Assembly (NCBI GenBank): GCA_900543675.1
Contig: UQRY01000002.1
Coordinates: 21,796 to 85,795 of the forward strand
Length of the DNA: 64,000 nt
Origin: an uncultured Mycoplasmatota bacterium
GTDB taxonomy: Bacteria; Bacillota_I; Bacilli_A; RF39; UBA660
Direction of reading: 5' to 3'
Notes under the pieces: model-generated
The model's database searches: none
Told to the model about the DNA's origin: nothing
What the model saw: only the letters and a program-made list of their open reading frames with translations
Part shown: piece by piece, positions 26,759-35,176 of the stretch
How the letters are laid out: the number at the start of each line of letters is the position of its first letter
Position numbering within the stretch: position 1 is the stretch's first letter
Translations under genes and position numbers: made by a program

Positions 26759-27246
26759 TGGAGACATATATCGTAAAAGAAGGAGACAACATCGCAACGA
26801 TTGCGAAGAAATATAATATTAGTATCGTTGACTTGATTAATCAGAATAATTTAGAAAATGTCTATTATCTAGAACCAGGTTTGGAGTTAATCATTCCTGA
26901 GGAGAAGGCACCACTTGGCTTTACTCATTATACTGTTAAAAAAGGAGATAATCTCTATGAGATAGCGAAACGCTACAATATCAGTGTAAAAGATCTCTCA
27001 GAATTAAACGGTTTAGAAATCAATGAATATATTTACCCAGAACAACGGTTGTTAGTGCCAGAAGAAGGGGTACAGGTTTATATTACGAAAGATGGCGATA
27101 CGATTCAAACCATTATCGATAAGTTAGGTACCAATCGAGAAGAAATTTTTGTCTATAACCCTAAAATCTATCTTTTACCAGAACAGTTGATTGCCTATCG
27201 AAAAAGAAACGAACCAAAGGATCCAGAAAAGGGACTAAACAGTTAA
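26758..27246 (+). CDS. Triple LysM-domain protein
   Basis: 162 aa made of three LysM repeats: YIVKEGDNIATIAKKYNIS (start), HYTVKKGDNLYEIAKRYNIS (about residue 60) and VYITKDGDTIQTIIDKLG (about residue 114, divergent). LysM binds N-acetylglucosamine polymers, but there is no signal peptide or TM segment, so either the protein stays inside, as spore-coat LysM proteins do, or it leaves by another route. The strong AGGAGG site is locked in a perfect inverted repeat. The stop overlaps that of the convergent uvsE gene by four bases. Confidence 0.85.
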   Translation: METYIVKEGDNIATIAKKYNISIVDLINQNNLENVYYLEPGLELIIPEEKAPLGFTHYTVKKGDNLYEIAKRYNISVKDLSELNGLEINEYIYPEQRLLVPEEGVQVYITKDGDTIQTIIDKLGTNREEIFVYNPKIYLLPEQLIAYRKRNEPKDPEKGLNS

Positions 27247-27258
27247 TGACTGTTTTTT
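27237..27258 (+). terminator. Terminator after LysM gene
   Basis: AAACAGT, 5-nt loop, ACTGTTT, then T-rich. It includes the LysM stop codon and the last codons of the convergent uvsE gene. Confidence 0.6.
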
Positions 27259-28223
27259 TCTTGGCTATCTTCAGTAAGAGTAAAAACCGCTTGTTTAAAA
27301 AACTTTACAGGATATAAGAATTTTAACTGTCTTACTAACCGAAAGAGTGCTTCATCTTTTCCTTTACACTCTAACATAATATCCACGTCATAGGGATATT
27401 TTTTTATGACTTCCAAAAATTGGACAAAAGATTTATAGTCGAGATAAAAACTATGGGCACGTTTTTCTTGTTTACTTTTGGGAGAAGAAAAATGAACTTT
27501 AGGAGGATAACCACTTTCTTTCCAAGTCGCTAAAATACGTGATAGAAAGTGATCTAAGTTATATTGAGTATGGTTACAACGATAATGATGATAATCAAGA
27601 ACCATTTGTAGATGTAATTCTTCACATAAAGCTAGCGTATCTTCGATTGTATAGATCTTATCGTCATTTTCTAATAAAATCATCTGTTGAAGAGGTAAGG
27701 GAAGTTGAAAAAAGTTTTTCTTAAAGCGTTCAATACTTTCTTTTTTCCCCATCACTGAACTACCGATATGAAGAACGACTTTCCCATTATCGATTCCTAG
27801 TGCCTGATAAATGGCATAGATAAATTCTAGTATTTTTATACTACTAGTAACGACTTCTTGACGATGACTATTTAATACACAAAATTGATCGGGGTGAAAA
27901 TCGACTCGGATTTGATGTTGTTTAATCCATTGGCCAATTCTTTTCCATTTCGTAAGAAAAGGAGTAATATAGTCAAAATCAACTTCAGGATGTGTCGCAA
28001 GGGGAATCATATTCTGACTCAATCGATAAAAATAAATGCCATTTTTCACATTATAGCGAAGAATATTTTCTAATACTATAAGATTATCGAGGATGATTTC
28101 GGTTAATTTTACATTAGCTTTTTCTGTTCCTAATTTTTGATACTGACTAAAAGAGAGCGTTTTATAATGAATATAATCATTTAGGGTAAGAGAAATCGCG
28201 ACATAACCTAATCTAATTTTCAT
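27243..28223 (-). CDS. uvsE: UV damage endonuclease UvdE/UvsE
   Basis: 326 aa. A TIM-barrel endonuclease that nicks 5' to UV photoproducts and starts alternative excision repair. Typical elements: MKIRLGYVAISLTL, the helix LDNLIVLENILRYNVKNGIYFYRLSQNMIPLATHPEV, the metal-binding RVDFHPDQFCVLNS, KVVLHIGS, LLENDDKIYTIEDTLALC (Glu/Asp ligands) and LDYHHYRCNH. The C-terminus YPVKFFKQAVFTLTEDSQEKNSH is variable. A -10 TATACT lies on the minus strand at 28241-28246. Monocistronic. Confidence 0.9.
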   Translation of the reverse strand: MKIRLGYVAISLTLNDYIHYKTLSFSQYQKLGTEKANVKLTEIILDNLIVLENILRYNVKNGIYFYRLSQNMIPLATHPEVDFDYITPFLTKWKRIGQWIKQHQIRVDFHPDQFCVLNSHRQEVVTSSIKILEFIYAIYQALGIDNGKVVLHIGSSVMGKKESIERFKKNFFQLPLPLQQMILLENDDKIYTIEDTLALCEELHLQMVLDYHHYRCNHTQYNLDHFLSRILATWKESGYPPKVHFSSPKSKQEKRAHSFYLDYKSFVQFLEVIKKYPYDVDIMLECKGKDEALFRLVRQLKFLYPVKFFKQAVFTLTEDSQEKNSH

Positions 28224-28240
28224 GATGAATCACCAATCCT

Positions 28241-28246
28241 AGTATA
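28241..28246 (-). promoter_or_regulatory. -10 element of uvsE
   Basis: The minus strand reads GGGTATACTAGG, a TATACT hexamer 17 bp before the uvsE start codon. Confidence 0.35.
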
Positions 28247-28297
28247 CCCAAAAACTTAACCTTTCATAGAAAAAAACTAAATCATAGACATATCTAA

Positions 28298-28334
28298 TTG
28301 ACAAATGTTATATACTGTTATATACTGTATAACA
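28298..28334 (+). promoter_or_regulatory. Promoter and operator of the GntR-ABC operon
   Basis: A consensus promoter: TTGACA (28298-28303), 17-bp spacer, TATACT (28321-28326). The spacer and -10 contain a tandem 10-bp direct repeat TGTTATATAC (28306-28315, 28316-28325) and a 7+7 inverted repeat TGTTATA...TATAACA (28316-28334). A repressor bound here would block RNA polymerase. Autoregulation by the GntR protein just downstream is the likely use. Confidence 0.65.
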
Positions 28335-28351
28335 TGAAAGGGACGATAACG

Positions 28352-28729
28352 ATGAAAATCATTATTAGTAATAGTAGCTCTATTCCGATTTACGAACAGA
28401 TTAAACAGGCAATTATTGAACAGATCCTAAATAATGAGCTTCAAGAAGATGAAGCCCTGCCATCGATTAGAAATTTGGCTCAAGATATTAAAATCAGTGT
28501 CATGACAATAAAAAAAGCATACGATGAGCTAGAAAATGAAGGCTATATTGTATCTCGTCAAGGCAAGGGAACCTTTGTAGCGCCCAAAAATACAGAACTA
28601 GCCAAAGAACAAGCCCAAAAAGAAATCGAGAGTTATATGGGAAAAATTGTCGATATTGCGGAGAAGTTTCAAATTAAACAGGAAGAGATTATCGAATTAG
28701 TAAAAATATTCTATGGGAGTGATGAATAA
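28352..28729 (+). CDS. GntR-family regulator, YtrA subfamily
   Basis: 125 aa. A winged helix-turn-helix (SIPIYEQIKQAIIEQILNNELQEDEALPSIRNLAQDIKISVMTIKKAYDELENEGYIVSRQGKGTFVA) and a short helical C-terminal dimerisation arm, typical of YtrA. It heads an operon with an ABC ATPase and a permease, as ytrA does in Bacillus. ATG 28352 follows AAAGGGACGATAACG; an upstream in-frame start at 28298 overlaps the promoter and is rejected. Confidence 0.9.
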   Translation: MKIIISNSSSIPIYEQIKQAIIEQILNNELQEDEALPSIRNLAQDIKISVMTIKKAYDELENEGYIVSRQGKGTFVAPKNTELAKEQAQKEIESYMGKIVDIAEKFQIKQEEIIELVKIFYGSDE

Positions 28730-29581
28730 ATGAATGCGATCGAAATAAAAGGTTTAGTCAAAAAATATGATGAGAAGTTTCAACTCGGAAAGTTAGATTT
28801 AACTGTTCCTAAAGGCGTAATCGTTGGCTTAATCGGCGAAAATGGAGCGGGGAAAACAACTCTCTTAAAAGCCATTTTAAATATTATTCAAACGGATGAG
28901 GGAACCATAAAAATTAACGGTAGAGATAATCATGAGGAAAAGACAAAAGAAAACATCGGTGTGGTTTTAGATAACATGTTTTTTCCAGAACTTCTTACTG
29001 CCAAAGATATCGAACTAGCGATGAGAGGAATAGCTAAAAACTGGGATACTGAATTATACTACAATTACTTGAAAGAATTTTCTCTACCAGTAGATAAACC
29101 ATTAAAAGCACTATCTAAAGGAATGAGAAAAAAATTAGAAATTGCTACTGCCTTATCTCATCATCCAGATATTTTAATTCTAGATGAAGCAACGAGCGGA
29201 CTAGATCCAGTCATTAGAAATGAAATCTTAGATATCTTTTTAAATTTTATCCAGAATGAAAACCACACCATTATCTTATCTACGCATATTACAAGTGATT
29301 TAGAACATGTCGCCGATAAGATTGTCTTCATTGACCAAGGAAAAATTGTTTTAGATAAAGCTCGTGACGAATTAATTGATCACTATGGAATCTTAAAATG
29401 TGATCCTGATAAAATGGATCAAGTAAAAAAAGAAGATTATATCTGTTATAAGAAAAATAAATACGATGTAGAATTCTTAGTCGCAGATAGAGATAAAATG
29501 AGAAAGAAATATTCTGATTTTGTGGTTGATAAAATGACTTTAGAAGAATTAATGTTATTAATGATTAAGGGGGGAAAGTAA
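28730..29581 (+). CDS. ABC transporter ATP-binding protein
   Basis: 283 aa. Walker A GENGAGKTT at about residue 37, Q-loop region, signature LSKGMRKK (degenerate from LSGGQ), Walker B ILILDEATSGLD and the switch histidine LSTHIT, followed by a C-terminal extension. YtrB/BcrA-type exporters have this layout. It begins at the base after the gntR stop and ends one base before the permease gene, so the three are co-translated. Confidence 0.9.
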   Translation: MNAIEIKGLVKKYDEKFQLGKLDLTVPKGVIVGLIGENGAGKTTLLKAILNIIQTDEGTIKINGRDNHEEKTKENIGVVLDNMFFPELLTAKDIELAMRGIAKNWDTELYYNYLKEFSLPVDKPLKALSKGMRKKLEIATALSHHPDILILDEATSGLDPVIRNEILDIFLNFIQNENHTIILSTHITSDLEHVADKIVFIDQGKIVLDKARDELIDHYGILKCDPDKMDQVKKEDYICYKKNKYDVEFLVADRDKMRKKYSDFVVDKMTLEELMLLMIKGGK

Positions 29582-29582
29582 C

Positions 29583-30212
29583 ATGAAAGGATTAATTGTC
29601 AAAGATTTATTGTTGATCAAAGAAAATATAAAACAACTCGTTCTATTTGTTTTGGTTTTTGTCTTTATTGGACTACAAGGTAATCAAATACTTGTCTTTG
29701 TGCCAGCTTTTCTATCCATGATGATGTTTCTAAGTACCTTTAGTTACGATGATTATAATAAGTGGAACAGTTATGCGGTAACCCTTCCTAATGGTAGAAA
29801 AAATATCGTAAAAGCGAAATATATAGCGAGTATTTTCTTATCGTTAGTCGCTATTCTACTTACTTATCTCTTGGTTATTCTATTTGGCGTAGCTAACCAT
29901 AATTTAAACTTAGAAGAAACTACCACTACATTATTAGGATGTTGGAGTGCGATTATTCTTCTTCAATCTATTATGTACCCGTTAATCTTTAAATTAGGAA
30001 TAGAGAAGGGAAGAATATTTCTACTTGTTCTTGTCTTTGGAATTAGTGCGTTAATCGGTCTATTATTTCAGAATATAAAAATTTCTCTATCCACTGAAGC
30101 TATTCACTTTCTCGAGAATTATCTATTGATTATTTTGCCATTCCTTATGGTAATTATCTTGTATATATCTTATAAAATATCTGAAAAAATCGTTCAAAAA
30201 AAGGAATTTTAA
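29583..30212 (+). CDS. ABC-2 type permease
   Basis: 209 aa, six predicted TM segments (for example LVLFVLVFVFIGLQG, ILVFVPAFLSMMMFLSTFS, IASIFLSLVAILLTYLLVILFG, LLVLVFGISALIGLLF, YLLIILPFLMVIILYISY), with the SYDDYNKWNSYAVTLPNGRKNIVKAKY loop typical of ABC-2 permeases paired with BcrA-like ATPases. The substrate may be a cell-wall-active compound, by analogy with Bacillus ytr; this is inference. Confidence 0.8.
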   Translation: MKGLIVKDLLLIKENIKQLVLFVLVFVFIGLQGNQILVFVPAFLSMMMFLSTFSYDDYNKWNSYAVTLPNGRKNIVKAKYIASIFLSLVAILLTYLLVILFGVANHNLNLEETTTTLLGCWSAIILLQSIMYPLIFKLGIEKGRIFLLVLVFGISALIGLLFQNIKISLSTEAIHFLENYLLIILPFLMVIILYISYKISEKIVQKKEF

Positions 30213-30216
30213 CTGG

Positions 30217-30246
30217 CATCTGAATAAACTTCAGATGTTTTTCTTT
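30217..30246 (+). terminator. Terminator of the GntR-ABC operon
   Basis: CATCTGAA, 5-nt loop, TTCAGATG, then TTTTTCTTT. Confidence 0.85.
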
Positions 30247-30272
30247 ACAGAAAAAGGATAACTAAGTAAAAT
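30244..30272 (+). promoter_or_regulatory. Promoter of the UDG-like gene
   Basis: TTTACA (30244-30249), 17-bp spacer, TAAAAT (30267-30272); it begins in the T tract of the preceding terminator. Confidence 0.45.
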
Positions 30273-30287
30273 AAAAGAGTGATAAGT

Positions 30288-30974
30288 ATGAATCAAGAAT
30301 TAATAAAGTTAACGAAGAAATACGAGAAATTACAGAAAAAATATGGGGCGAAAGAATTGGATTCGATTTATTTTGGAGGATACAGTAAAAATCCAGATAT
30401 TTGTTTTGTATTCATGAATCCAACAGGTAGAAATATTGCCTCGCAAAAATCGTGGCACGGTTTAAAGGCACCTTGGATTGGGACAAAGAATGTATGGGAT
30501 TTATTTTATGATTTAGATTTAGTCGATGAAGAAATTTATCAAAAAATAAAGACACTAAAGGGATGCGAGTGGACGGAAGAGTTCGCAATAGAAGTGTATC
30601 AAGAGGTGGAAAAACATCAGTATTTTATTACCAATCTAGCTAAATGCACCCAAGTCGATGCGAGAGAACTACCAGACGAAGTCTTTAAACAGTATCTTCA
30701 TCTATTAGAACAAGAAATATCTCTTATTCATCCTAAAGTGATTATCTTATTTGGTAATCAAGTAAGCTCTATCGTTTTAAAGGAAAAAATATCTGTATCG
30801 AAAGTAAGAAGACAATGTTTCACTAAAGAAATCAACAATCAAGCCTATAAGTTTTACGCTGTCTATTATCCGGTCGGAAATGGTCGCTTTAATATCGATA
30901 AGGCAATTGAAGATATTCGATATATAATGAAAGAGGAACAAATAAAAAAGATAAGTGATCAATTTCAAAAATAG
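30288..30974 (+). CDS. Uracil-DNA glycosylase superfamily protein
   Basis: About 228 aa. It follows the UDG superfamily order: substrate-binding motif ICFVFMNPTGRNIASQKSWHG near residue 35, then FITNLAKCTQ, HPKVIILFGNQVSS, and a late YPVGNGRFN segment where the family usually has a catalytic-site histidine. That His appears absent here, so the activity may be altered. Removal of uracil from DNA is the family role. The ATG at 30288 is preceded by AGAGTGAT; GTG 30279 is an alternative. Confidence 0.7.
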   Translation: MNQELIKLTKKYEKLQKKYGAKELDSIYFGGYSKNPDICFVFMNPTGRNIASQKSWHGLKAPWIGTKNVWDLFYDLDLVDEEIYQKIKTLKGCEWTEEFAIEVYQEVEKHQYFITNLAKCTQVDARELPDEVFKQYLHLLEQEISLIHPKVIILFGNQVSSIVLKEKISVSKVRRQCFTKEINNQAYKFYAVYYPVGNGRFNIDKAIEDIRYIMKEEQIKKISDQFQK

Positions 30975-30990
30975 ATAATAAGAAAATATA

Positions 30991-31017
30991 AAAAATAGGA
31001 GTTTTTTTCCTATTTTT
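30991..31017. terminator. Bidirectional terminator
   Basis: AAAAATAGGA, about 7-nt loop, TCCTATTTTT with flanking A and T runs, between the convergent UDG-like and acetyltransferase genes. Confidence 0.75.
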
Positions 31018-31564
31018 CGTTTATCTGTTTAATTACTCGACAAGGGTTTCCTACCGCAACTACATTATCAGGAATATCCTTAGTAACAACACTTCCTGCC
31101 CCAATTACTACATTATTTCCAATAGTAACTCCAGCTAGAATAACCACATTTCCTCCAATCCAAACATCGTTGCCAATTTTTATCGAGAGATCGATTTCAA
31201 TCTGATTTCTTCTTTTTTCCTTATCTAAGGGATGCTTAGGGGTAAACAAAGAAACATTAGGTCCCATCATCACATGATTACCAATCGTTACTTGATTCCC
31301 ATCTAAAATACAGAGATTATAATTGGCATAAAAATAATCCCCAATCTGAGTATTATAGCCATAATCACAATATAGTGGAGACTCAATTGTACAAGATTTA
31401 CCTACCTTTTTAAATAGACTATCTATAATTTTGTCTTTGTCCTCTTTATTTTGACAGTGATTAAACTGATTTACTAAATTTCTAGCTTGTTCTCTATCCT
31501 TTAATAGTTCTTTATCGATACAACAAAATTCTAAACCCGCTAACATTTTTTCTTTCTCGCTCAT
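31010..31564 (-). CDS. Sugar O-acetyltransferase (maltose/galactoside type)
   Basis: 184 aa, the usual length. N-terminal EKMLAGLEFCCIDKELLKDREQARNLVNQFN matches the Mac domain. The rest is a left-handed beta helix with hexapeptide repeats (YGYNTQIGDYFYANYNLCILDGNQVTIGNHVMMGPNVSL, IKIGNDVWIGGNVVILAGVTIGNNVVIGAGSVVTKDIPDN) and the catalytic His region LFTPKHPL. It uses acetyl-CoA to acetylate sugars. ATG 31564 is chosen because CGGAGGAAG lies 8 bp upstream; an in-frame extension to 31594 is rejected. Confidence 0.9.
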   Translation of the reverse strand: MSEKEKMLAGLEFCCIDKELLKDREQARNLVNQFNHCQNKEDKDKIIDSLFKKVGKSCTIESPLYCDYGYNTQIGDYFYANYNLCILDGNQVTIGNHVMMGPNVSLFTPKHPLDKEKRRNQIEIDLSIKIGNDVWIGGNVVILAGVTIGNNVVIGAGSVVTKDIPDNVVAVGNPCRVIKQINEK

Positions 31565-31643
31565 ATACTTCCTCCGGTAATATTTCCTTATCATTTATCT
31601 GAATTTATTATAACATAGGGGAGGAAAAAAATTCTAGCTGTGG

Positions 31644-31649
31644 TATACT
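31644..31649 (+). promoter_or_regulatory. Extended -10 promoter of the ASCH gene
   Basis: TGGTATACT is an extended -10 (TGn plus TATACT), 33 bp before the start codon. No clear -35. Confidence 0.4.
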
Positions 31650-31682
31650 TATTCATGGTAAAAAAATAGAAAGGATTAAAAA

Positions 31683-32594
31683 ATGAAAGTACTTAGTTTA
31701 ACAGAACCATATGCGACCTTAATTAAAGAAGGAAATAAAAAGATAGAAACAAGAAGTTGGATGACAAGCTACCGAGGAGAAGTTTATATTCACGCTAGTA
31801 AAACGAAAATTCCGAAAGTCACTTTAGAAAACAAAGAATTAATGGCTCTATGCGCTAATCATCCCCTTAATTTTGGAAAGATTATCTGTAAGGCAGAATT
31901 AGTAGACTGTATTTGGATGAGCAAAGAATATGTTTTGGATATGAAACAAAATTATCCGCAAGAATATCTCTGTGGTGATTATCAAGAGGGAAGATATGCT
32001 TTTGTATTAGAAAACATTGTTCCCTTAAAAAATCCAATTGAAGTAAAAGGGAAACTAGGACTTTGGGATTATTATAGTGAAGAAGAAATTATGAAAGTGA
32101 TGTCTGAAATAGAATATGGATGGGTCGATAAAAATAAGAATTTTCATAAGGAATTAGGAGAAGATTTCGAAGAAAATTATCAACTACAAAGTCCTAGCGA
32201 ACTATTAAAAAGTAAAGTTGGTGTTTGTTATGATCAGGTAGAATTAGAACGTTACTATTTTAGTAGTCATATCGAAAAAGTAATGACGTACTGTATTATA
32301 TATGAAGCTCATGATCATCACAAAACAAGAACTCACACCTTTTTAGTTTACGAAAAGAATGGGAAGTATTATTGGTTTGAACATGCTTGGGAAAAATTTC
32401 AAGGAATTCATGAATACCCAAGTTTGATGGATTTATTTTTCGATGTGAAGGAAAAATTTATTCCTGATCAAGTAAAAGAAGAGGTAGAAGAAAATACCAT
32501 TTATTTCTTTGAGTATCAAAAACCAAGTAGACACTTATCTGCCCAAGAATTCTTTGAGCATATTATTCATGGCAAAGAAAGAGCTTGTCTATAA
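31683..32594 (+). CDS. ASCH domain fused to a transglutaminase-like domain
   Basis: 303 aa with two parts. Residues 1-130 are an ASCH (PUA-related RNA-binding) domain: MKVLSLTEPYATLIKEGNKKIETRSW, YRGEVYIHASK and GKIICKAELVDC. Residues about 145-300 look like a transglutaminase/papain-like fold: YGWVDKN, LLKSKVGVCYDQVELERYYF with a candidate nucleophile Cys, then RTHTFLVYEKNGKYYWFEHAWEKFQGIHEY with a candidate His. Function of the fusion unknown; ASCH domains bind or edit RNA. Confidence 0.7.
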   Translation: MKVLSLTEPYATLIKEGNKKIETRSWMTSYRGEVYIHASKTKIPKVTLENKELMALCANHPLNFGKIICKAELVDCIWMSKEYVLDMKQNYPQEYLCGDYQEGRYAFVLENIVPLKNPIEVKGKLGLWDYYSEEEIMKVMSEIEYGWVDKNKNFHKELGEDFEENYQLQSPSELLKSKVGVCYDQVELERYYFSSHIEKVMTYCIIYEAHDHHKTRTHTFLVYEKNGKYYWFEHAWEKFQGIHEYPSLMDLFFDVKEKFIPDQVKEEVEENTIYFFEYQKPSRHLSAQEFFEHIIHGKERACL

Positions 32595-32599
32595 AAAAA

Positions 32600-32628
32600 T
32601 TGACTAAGTTCTTTTTTTCTTGTACAAT
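32600..32628 (+). promoter_or_regulatory. Promoter of the metallopeptidase-like gene
   Basis: TTGACT (32600-32605), 17-bp spacer, TACAAT (32623-32628). Confidence 0.6.
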
Positions 32629-32652
32629 AAGTCACCGAAATGAGGCAGAATT

Positions 32653-33954
32653 ATGGAAGAAAAAATGAAAAGTATTCTTTTTGACGAACTTTATTTTCAA
32701 ATTAATCAAAAAGAATTACCCAATAGAACAAAAAATAATCGTGATCATGAATTAAAAACGATCTATGAACAAAAAACAGGAAAAAGTGTTTTGATAATGA
32801 CAAAAACCAAGCGAATCCAATTATACGAATGGCTAAAAAAAGAAGTTAGATATCCACTACTGAATGATTTAATCAAAAGTGAAATAGGGCTATTAGTAGA
32901 TCCGTATTTTGCATTAAAACTTACTGATGAACATCAAGAAGATCAATTTATTAACACCAATCTTTCCTCATTATTAGAAATCATCAGGATGCAGGCGGCG
33001 GATTCTATATTCTTAGTTTTACAAGACAATACCACTAGTTTAAGTAAAATTACGATAAAAGAAAGAGAGGACATCATCTCTCAAATTCTTTTAGAAATAG
33101 ATCCAAGTGGTAAATGGTTAATGATCTATTATGAAGCTAAAGAACAAGGAAGAATCATCAATGTAAAGGAATGTTCTTCTAAAGAAAAAGAAATATTGTG
33201 TAAAAAATTGGAATTATCCGAAGATAGTCTATCTGAAAATGCTTGTATAAGAAATAAAATAAATCACGAGACTTATCTTTTATTAACTTTAGTAGGAACT
33301 ACTGAAGATATTTTAACCATTATGCATGAATTTGGTCATTATTTATTCTATTATTATAATTTAGAAGAAGAGCCTAATATATTATTAAAAGAGTTTTATC
33401 CGACATTGTTAGAGTTACTAGCAGAAAAGTATTTAAAAAAGCAGAGAATTTCAGAAGAGGAATGTAACCGTTCTCGGATAGAAAATACCGCTTATTTAGG
33501 CCAATATTACATGGTTACTTATGATTATATAGATAAATATTTAACAGACGGAATAATTAAAGAAGAAGAAGATATTCAAGAGCAAGCTGCAATCATGAAT
33601 AACCATAAAGGAATATTAGAGGAGATATTTAAAGAACAAGCAGACTTATTTTCCCCTCAGACTATTGCCTATCAAAACTGTGATAGTTGTATAGAAAAAA
33701 TCATTTCGAATCCGCTAGAATTAAGACAAAGTTTTTCTTATATCCTAGGTCACTACTTAGCTAAACAAGGCGTAAACAGAATAATTCAAGATAGGCAGGT
33801 ACTAGATGTATTAAGAGAGTATATTGAACATGGCTTAGATCTTGATTTATATGACTTATTTAGACTAGTAGGTTGTGATGTAGATAAGTTGAATTTAAAG
33901 CCAGCAGTAGAACCTGTTAATATAAAAAATAAAGAAAAGAGTTTAAGAAAGTAA
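32653..33954 (+). CDS. Putative zinc metallopeptidase (HEFGH)
   Basis: 433 aa, soluble. The motif IMHEFGHYLFYYYN around residue 225 is a gluzincin-type HExxH, and the downstream helix KEFYPTLLELLAEKYL (about 25 residues later) offers a glutamate that could be the third zinc ligand. The layout recalls M3-type oligopeptidases but is shorter and otherwise unfamiliar. No signal peptide, so an intracellular peptidase. Preceded by its own promoter. Confident in the motif, less in the function. Confidence 0.6.
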   Translation: MEEKMKSILFDELYFQINQKELPNRTKNNRDHELKTIYEQKTGKSVLIMTKTKRIQLYEWLKKEVRYPLLNDLIKSEIGLLVDPYFALKLTDEHQEDQFINTNLSSLLEIIRMQAADSIFLVLQDNTTSLSKITIKEREDIISQILLEIDPSGKWLMIYYEAKEQGRIINVKECSSKEKEILCKKLELSEDSLSENACIRNKINHETYLLLTLVGTTEDILTIMHEFGHYLFYYYNLEEEPNILLKEFYPTLLELLAEKYLKKQRISEEECNRSRIENTAYLGQYYMVTYDYIDKYLTDGIIKEEEDIQEQAAIMNNHKGILEEIFKEQADLFSPQTIAYQNCDSCIEKIISNPLELRQSFSYILGHYLAKQGVNRIIQDRQVLDVLREYIEHGLDLDLYDLFRLVGCDVDKLNLKPAVEPVNIKNKEKSLRK

Positions 33955-34016
33955 AATTTTCTGTTTTTCTGTTTTTAATTATGTTATGCTAAGTGTAAAA
34001 GAAAGGATGCCAAAAT

Positions 34017-34841
34017 ATGGAACAAAATACGACAACTAAAATAGTGATGTTAGGAACTGGTAGTGGGGGTGTTTTACAGTTATACAATACTTGTTTTGTT
34101 ATTCAAAAAGATAAGAAAGTATTCTTAGTAGATACTGGTGGTAGTATCGAAATTGTCCAACGCCTAAAACAAATCAATATTCCTTTAGAGGCAGTAAAAG
34201 ATATTTTTGTTTCCCACGCTCATACTGATCATATTCTAGGATTAATTTGGCTACTTAAAAAACTAGGTAGTCTAGTAAAATGGGGATTAATTAAAGAAAA
34301 AATTAATGTTTATGGCAATGATACTGTACTAGAAGCAATCAAGGGTGTATCTCAGTATATTTTATCTCCTAGTACGATAGAAACAGTAAATCAAGTAATT
34401 AATTATATTTGTTTAAGTGATAATGAAAATATACAAATTAATGGCATAGAATACCAATTCTTTGATATTCAAGCAAAAGGAACTAAGCAATACGGTTTTG
34501 AATGTTTACTAGAAGGGAATCGTTTTATCTTTTTAGGAGATGAAACCTTAAATCCTAAATTATATAATCGAGTAAGAAATGCTGACTATGTTGCCCATGA
34601 AGCTTATTGCCTAAATCAAGAAGAAGAGCGTTTTCATGCTTATGAAAAAAATCATTCAACAGTACTTAGCGCATCTCAAGTAATGGAAAATTTACAGGTA
34701 AAAAATCTTATTCTTTATCATACTGAGGAATCTCATGGAGCAAGTAGAAAAGAATTATTTCAAGAAGAAGCTAAAACTGTTTTTTCGGGTAATGTTATAG
34801 TTCCTGATGATTTGGAAGAAATTAAAATTTTAAAGAAATAA
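34017..34841 (+). CDS. Metallo-beta-lactamase-fold hydrolase, RNase Z-like
   Basis: 274 aa. MLGTGSGGVLQLYNTCFVI at the N-terminus, VDTGG, then the metal-binding HAHTDH (VSHAHTDHILGLIWLL, about residue 66), FLGDET and HSTVLSASQVMENLQVKNLILYH place it in the RNase Z/ElaC-like branch. The exosite arm of true RNase Z is not clear, so tRNA 3'-processing is uncertain. The next gene starts 23 bp after it. Confidence 0.75.
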   Translation: MEQNTTTKIVMLGTGSGGVLQLYNTCFVIQKDKKVFLVDTGGSIEIVQRLKQINIPLEAVKDIFVSHAHTDHILGLIWLLKKLGSLVKWGLIKEKINVYGNDTVLEAIKGVSQYILSPSTIETVNQVINYICLSDNENIQINGIEYQFFDIQAKGTKQYGFECLLEGNRFIFLGDETLNPKLYNRVRNADYVAHEAYCLNQEEERFHAYEKNHSTVLSASQVMENLQVKNLILYHTEESHGASRKELFQEEAKTVFSGNVIVPDDLEEIKILKK

Positions 34842-34864
34842 AAATAGGAAAGAGAGGAGGAAAA

Positions 34865-35176
34865 ATGGGACAAGAAATTACATTACGTCAACTCCAAGAA
34901 GCTATTGTAAAAATTGATCATAAGAATAATAGTATCGATAAGTATTTCTATAAGTTAAGTGAAGAAGTAGGAGAACTTGCGAAAGTGATTAGAAAAAACC
35001 AATGTTTAGCCACTAGTGAAAGTATTAAAGATACGATTGAAGAAGAATTATATGATGTTCTTTATTATGTAGTATGCTTAGCGAATATGTATGAAATTGA
35101 TCTAAGCGAGTGTGCGAGATTAAAAGAAGAGTTAAATGCTAAAAAGTATGGAAGAAATAGTATCTTTGATGAATAA
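34865..35176 (+). CDS. MazG-like nucleotide pyrophosphohydrolase
   Basis: 103 aa. Helical MazG-type core: KLSEEVGELAKVIRK (EExxE metal ligands) and EEELYDVLYYVVCLANMYEIDL (ExxxD). Such small enzymes hydrolyse (d)NTPs to monophosphates for house-cleaning. It follows the hydrolase gene closely, with AGAGAGGAGGAAAA as ribosome-binding site. The sequence after its stop codon is the remnant of an SDR gene in the same frame. Confidence 0.8.
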   Translation: MGQEITLRQLQEAIVKIDHKNNSIDKYFYKLSEEVGELAKVIRKNQCLATSESIKDTIEEELYDVLYYVVCLANMYEIDLSECARLKEELNAKKYGRNSIFDE

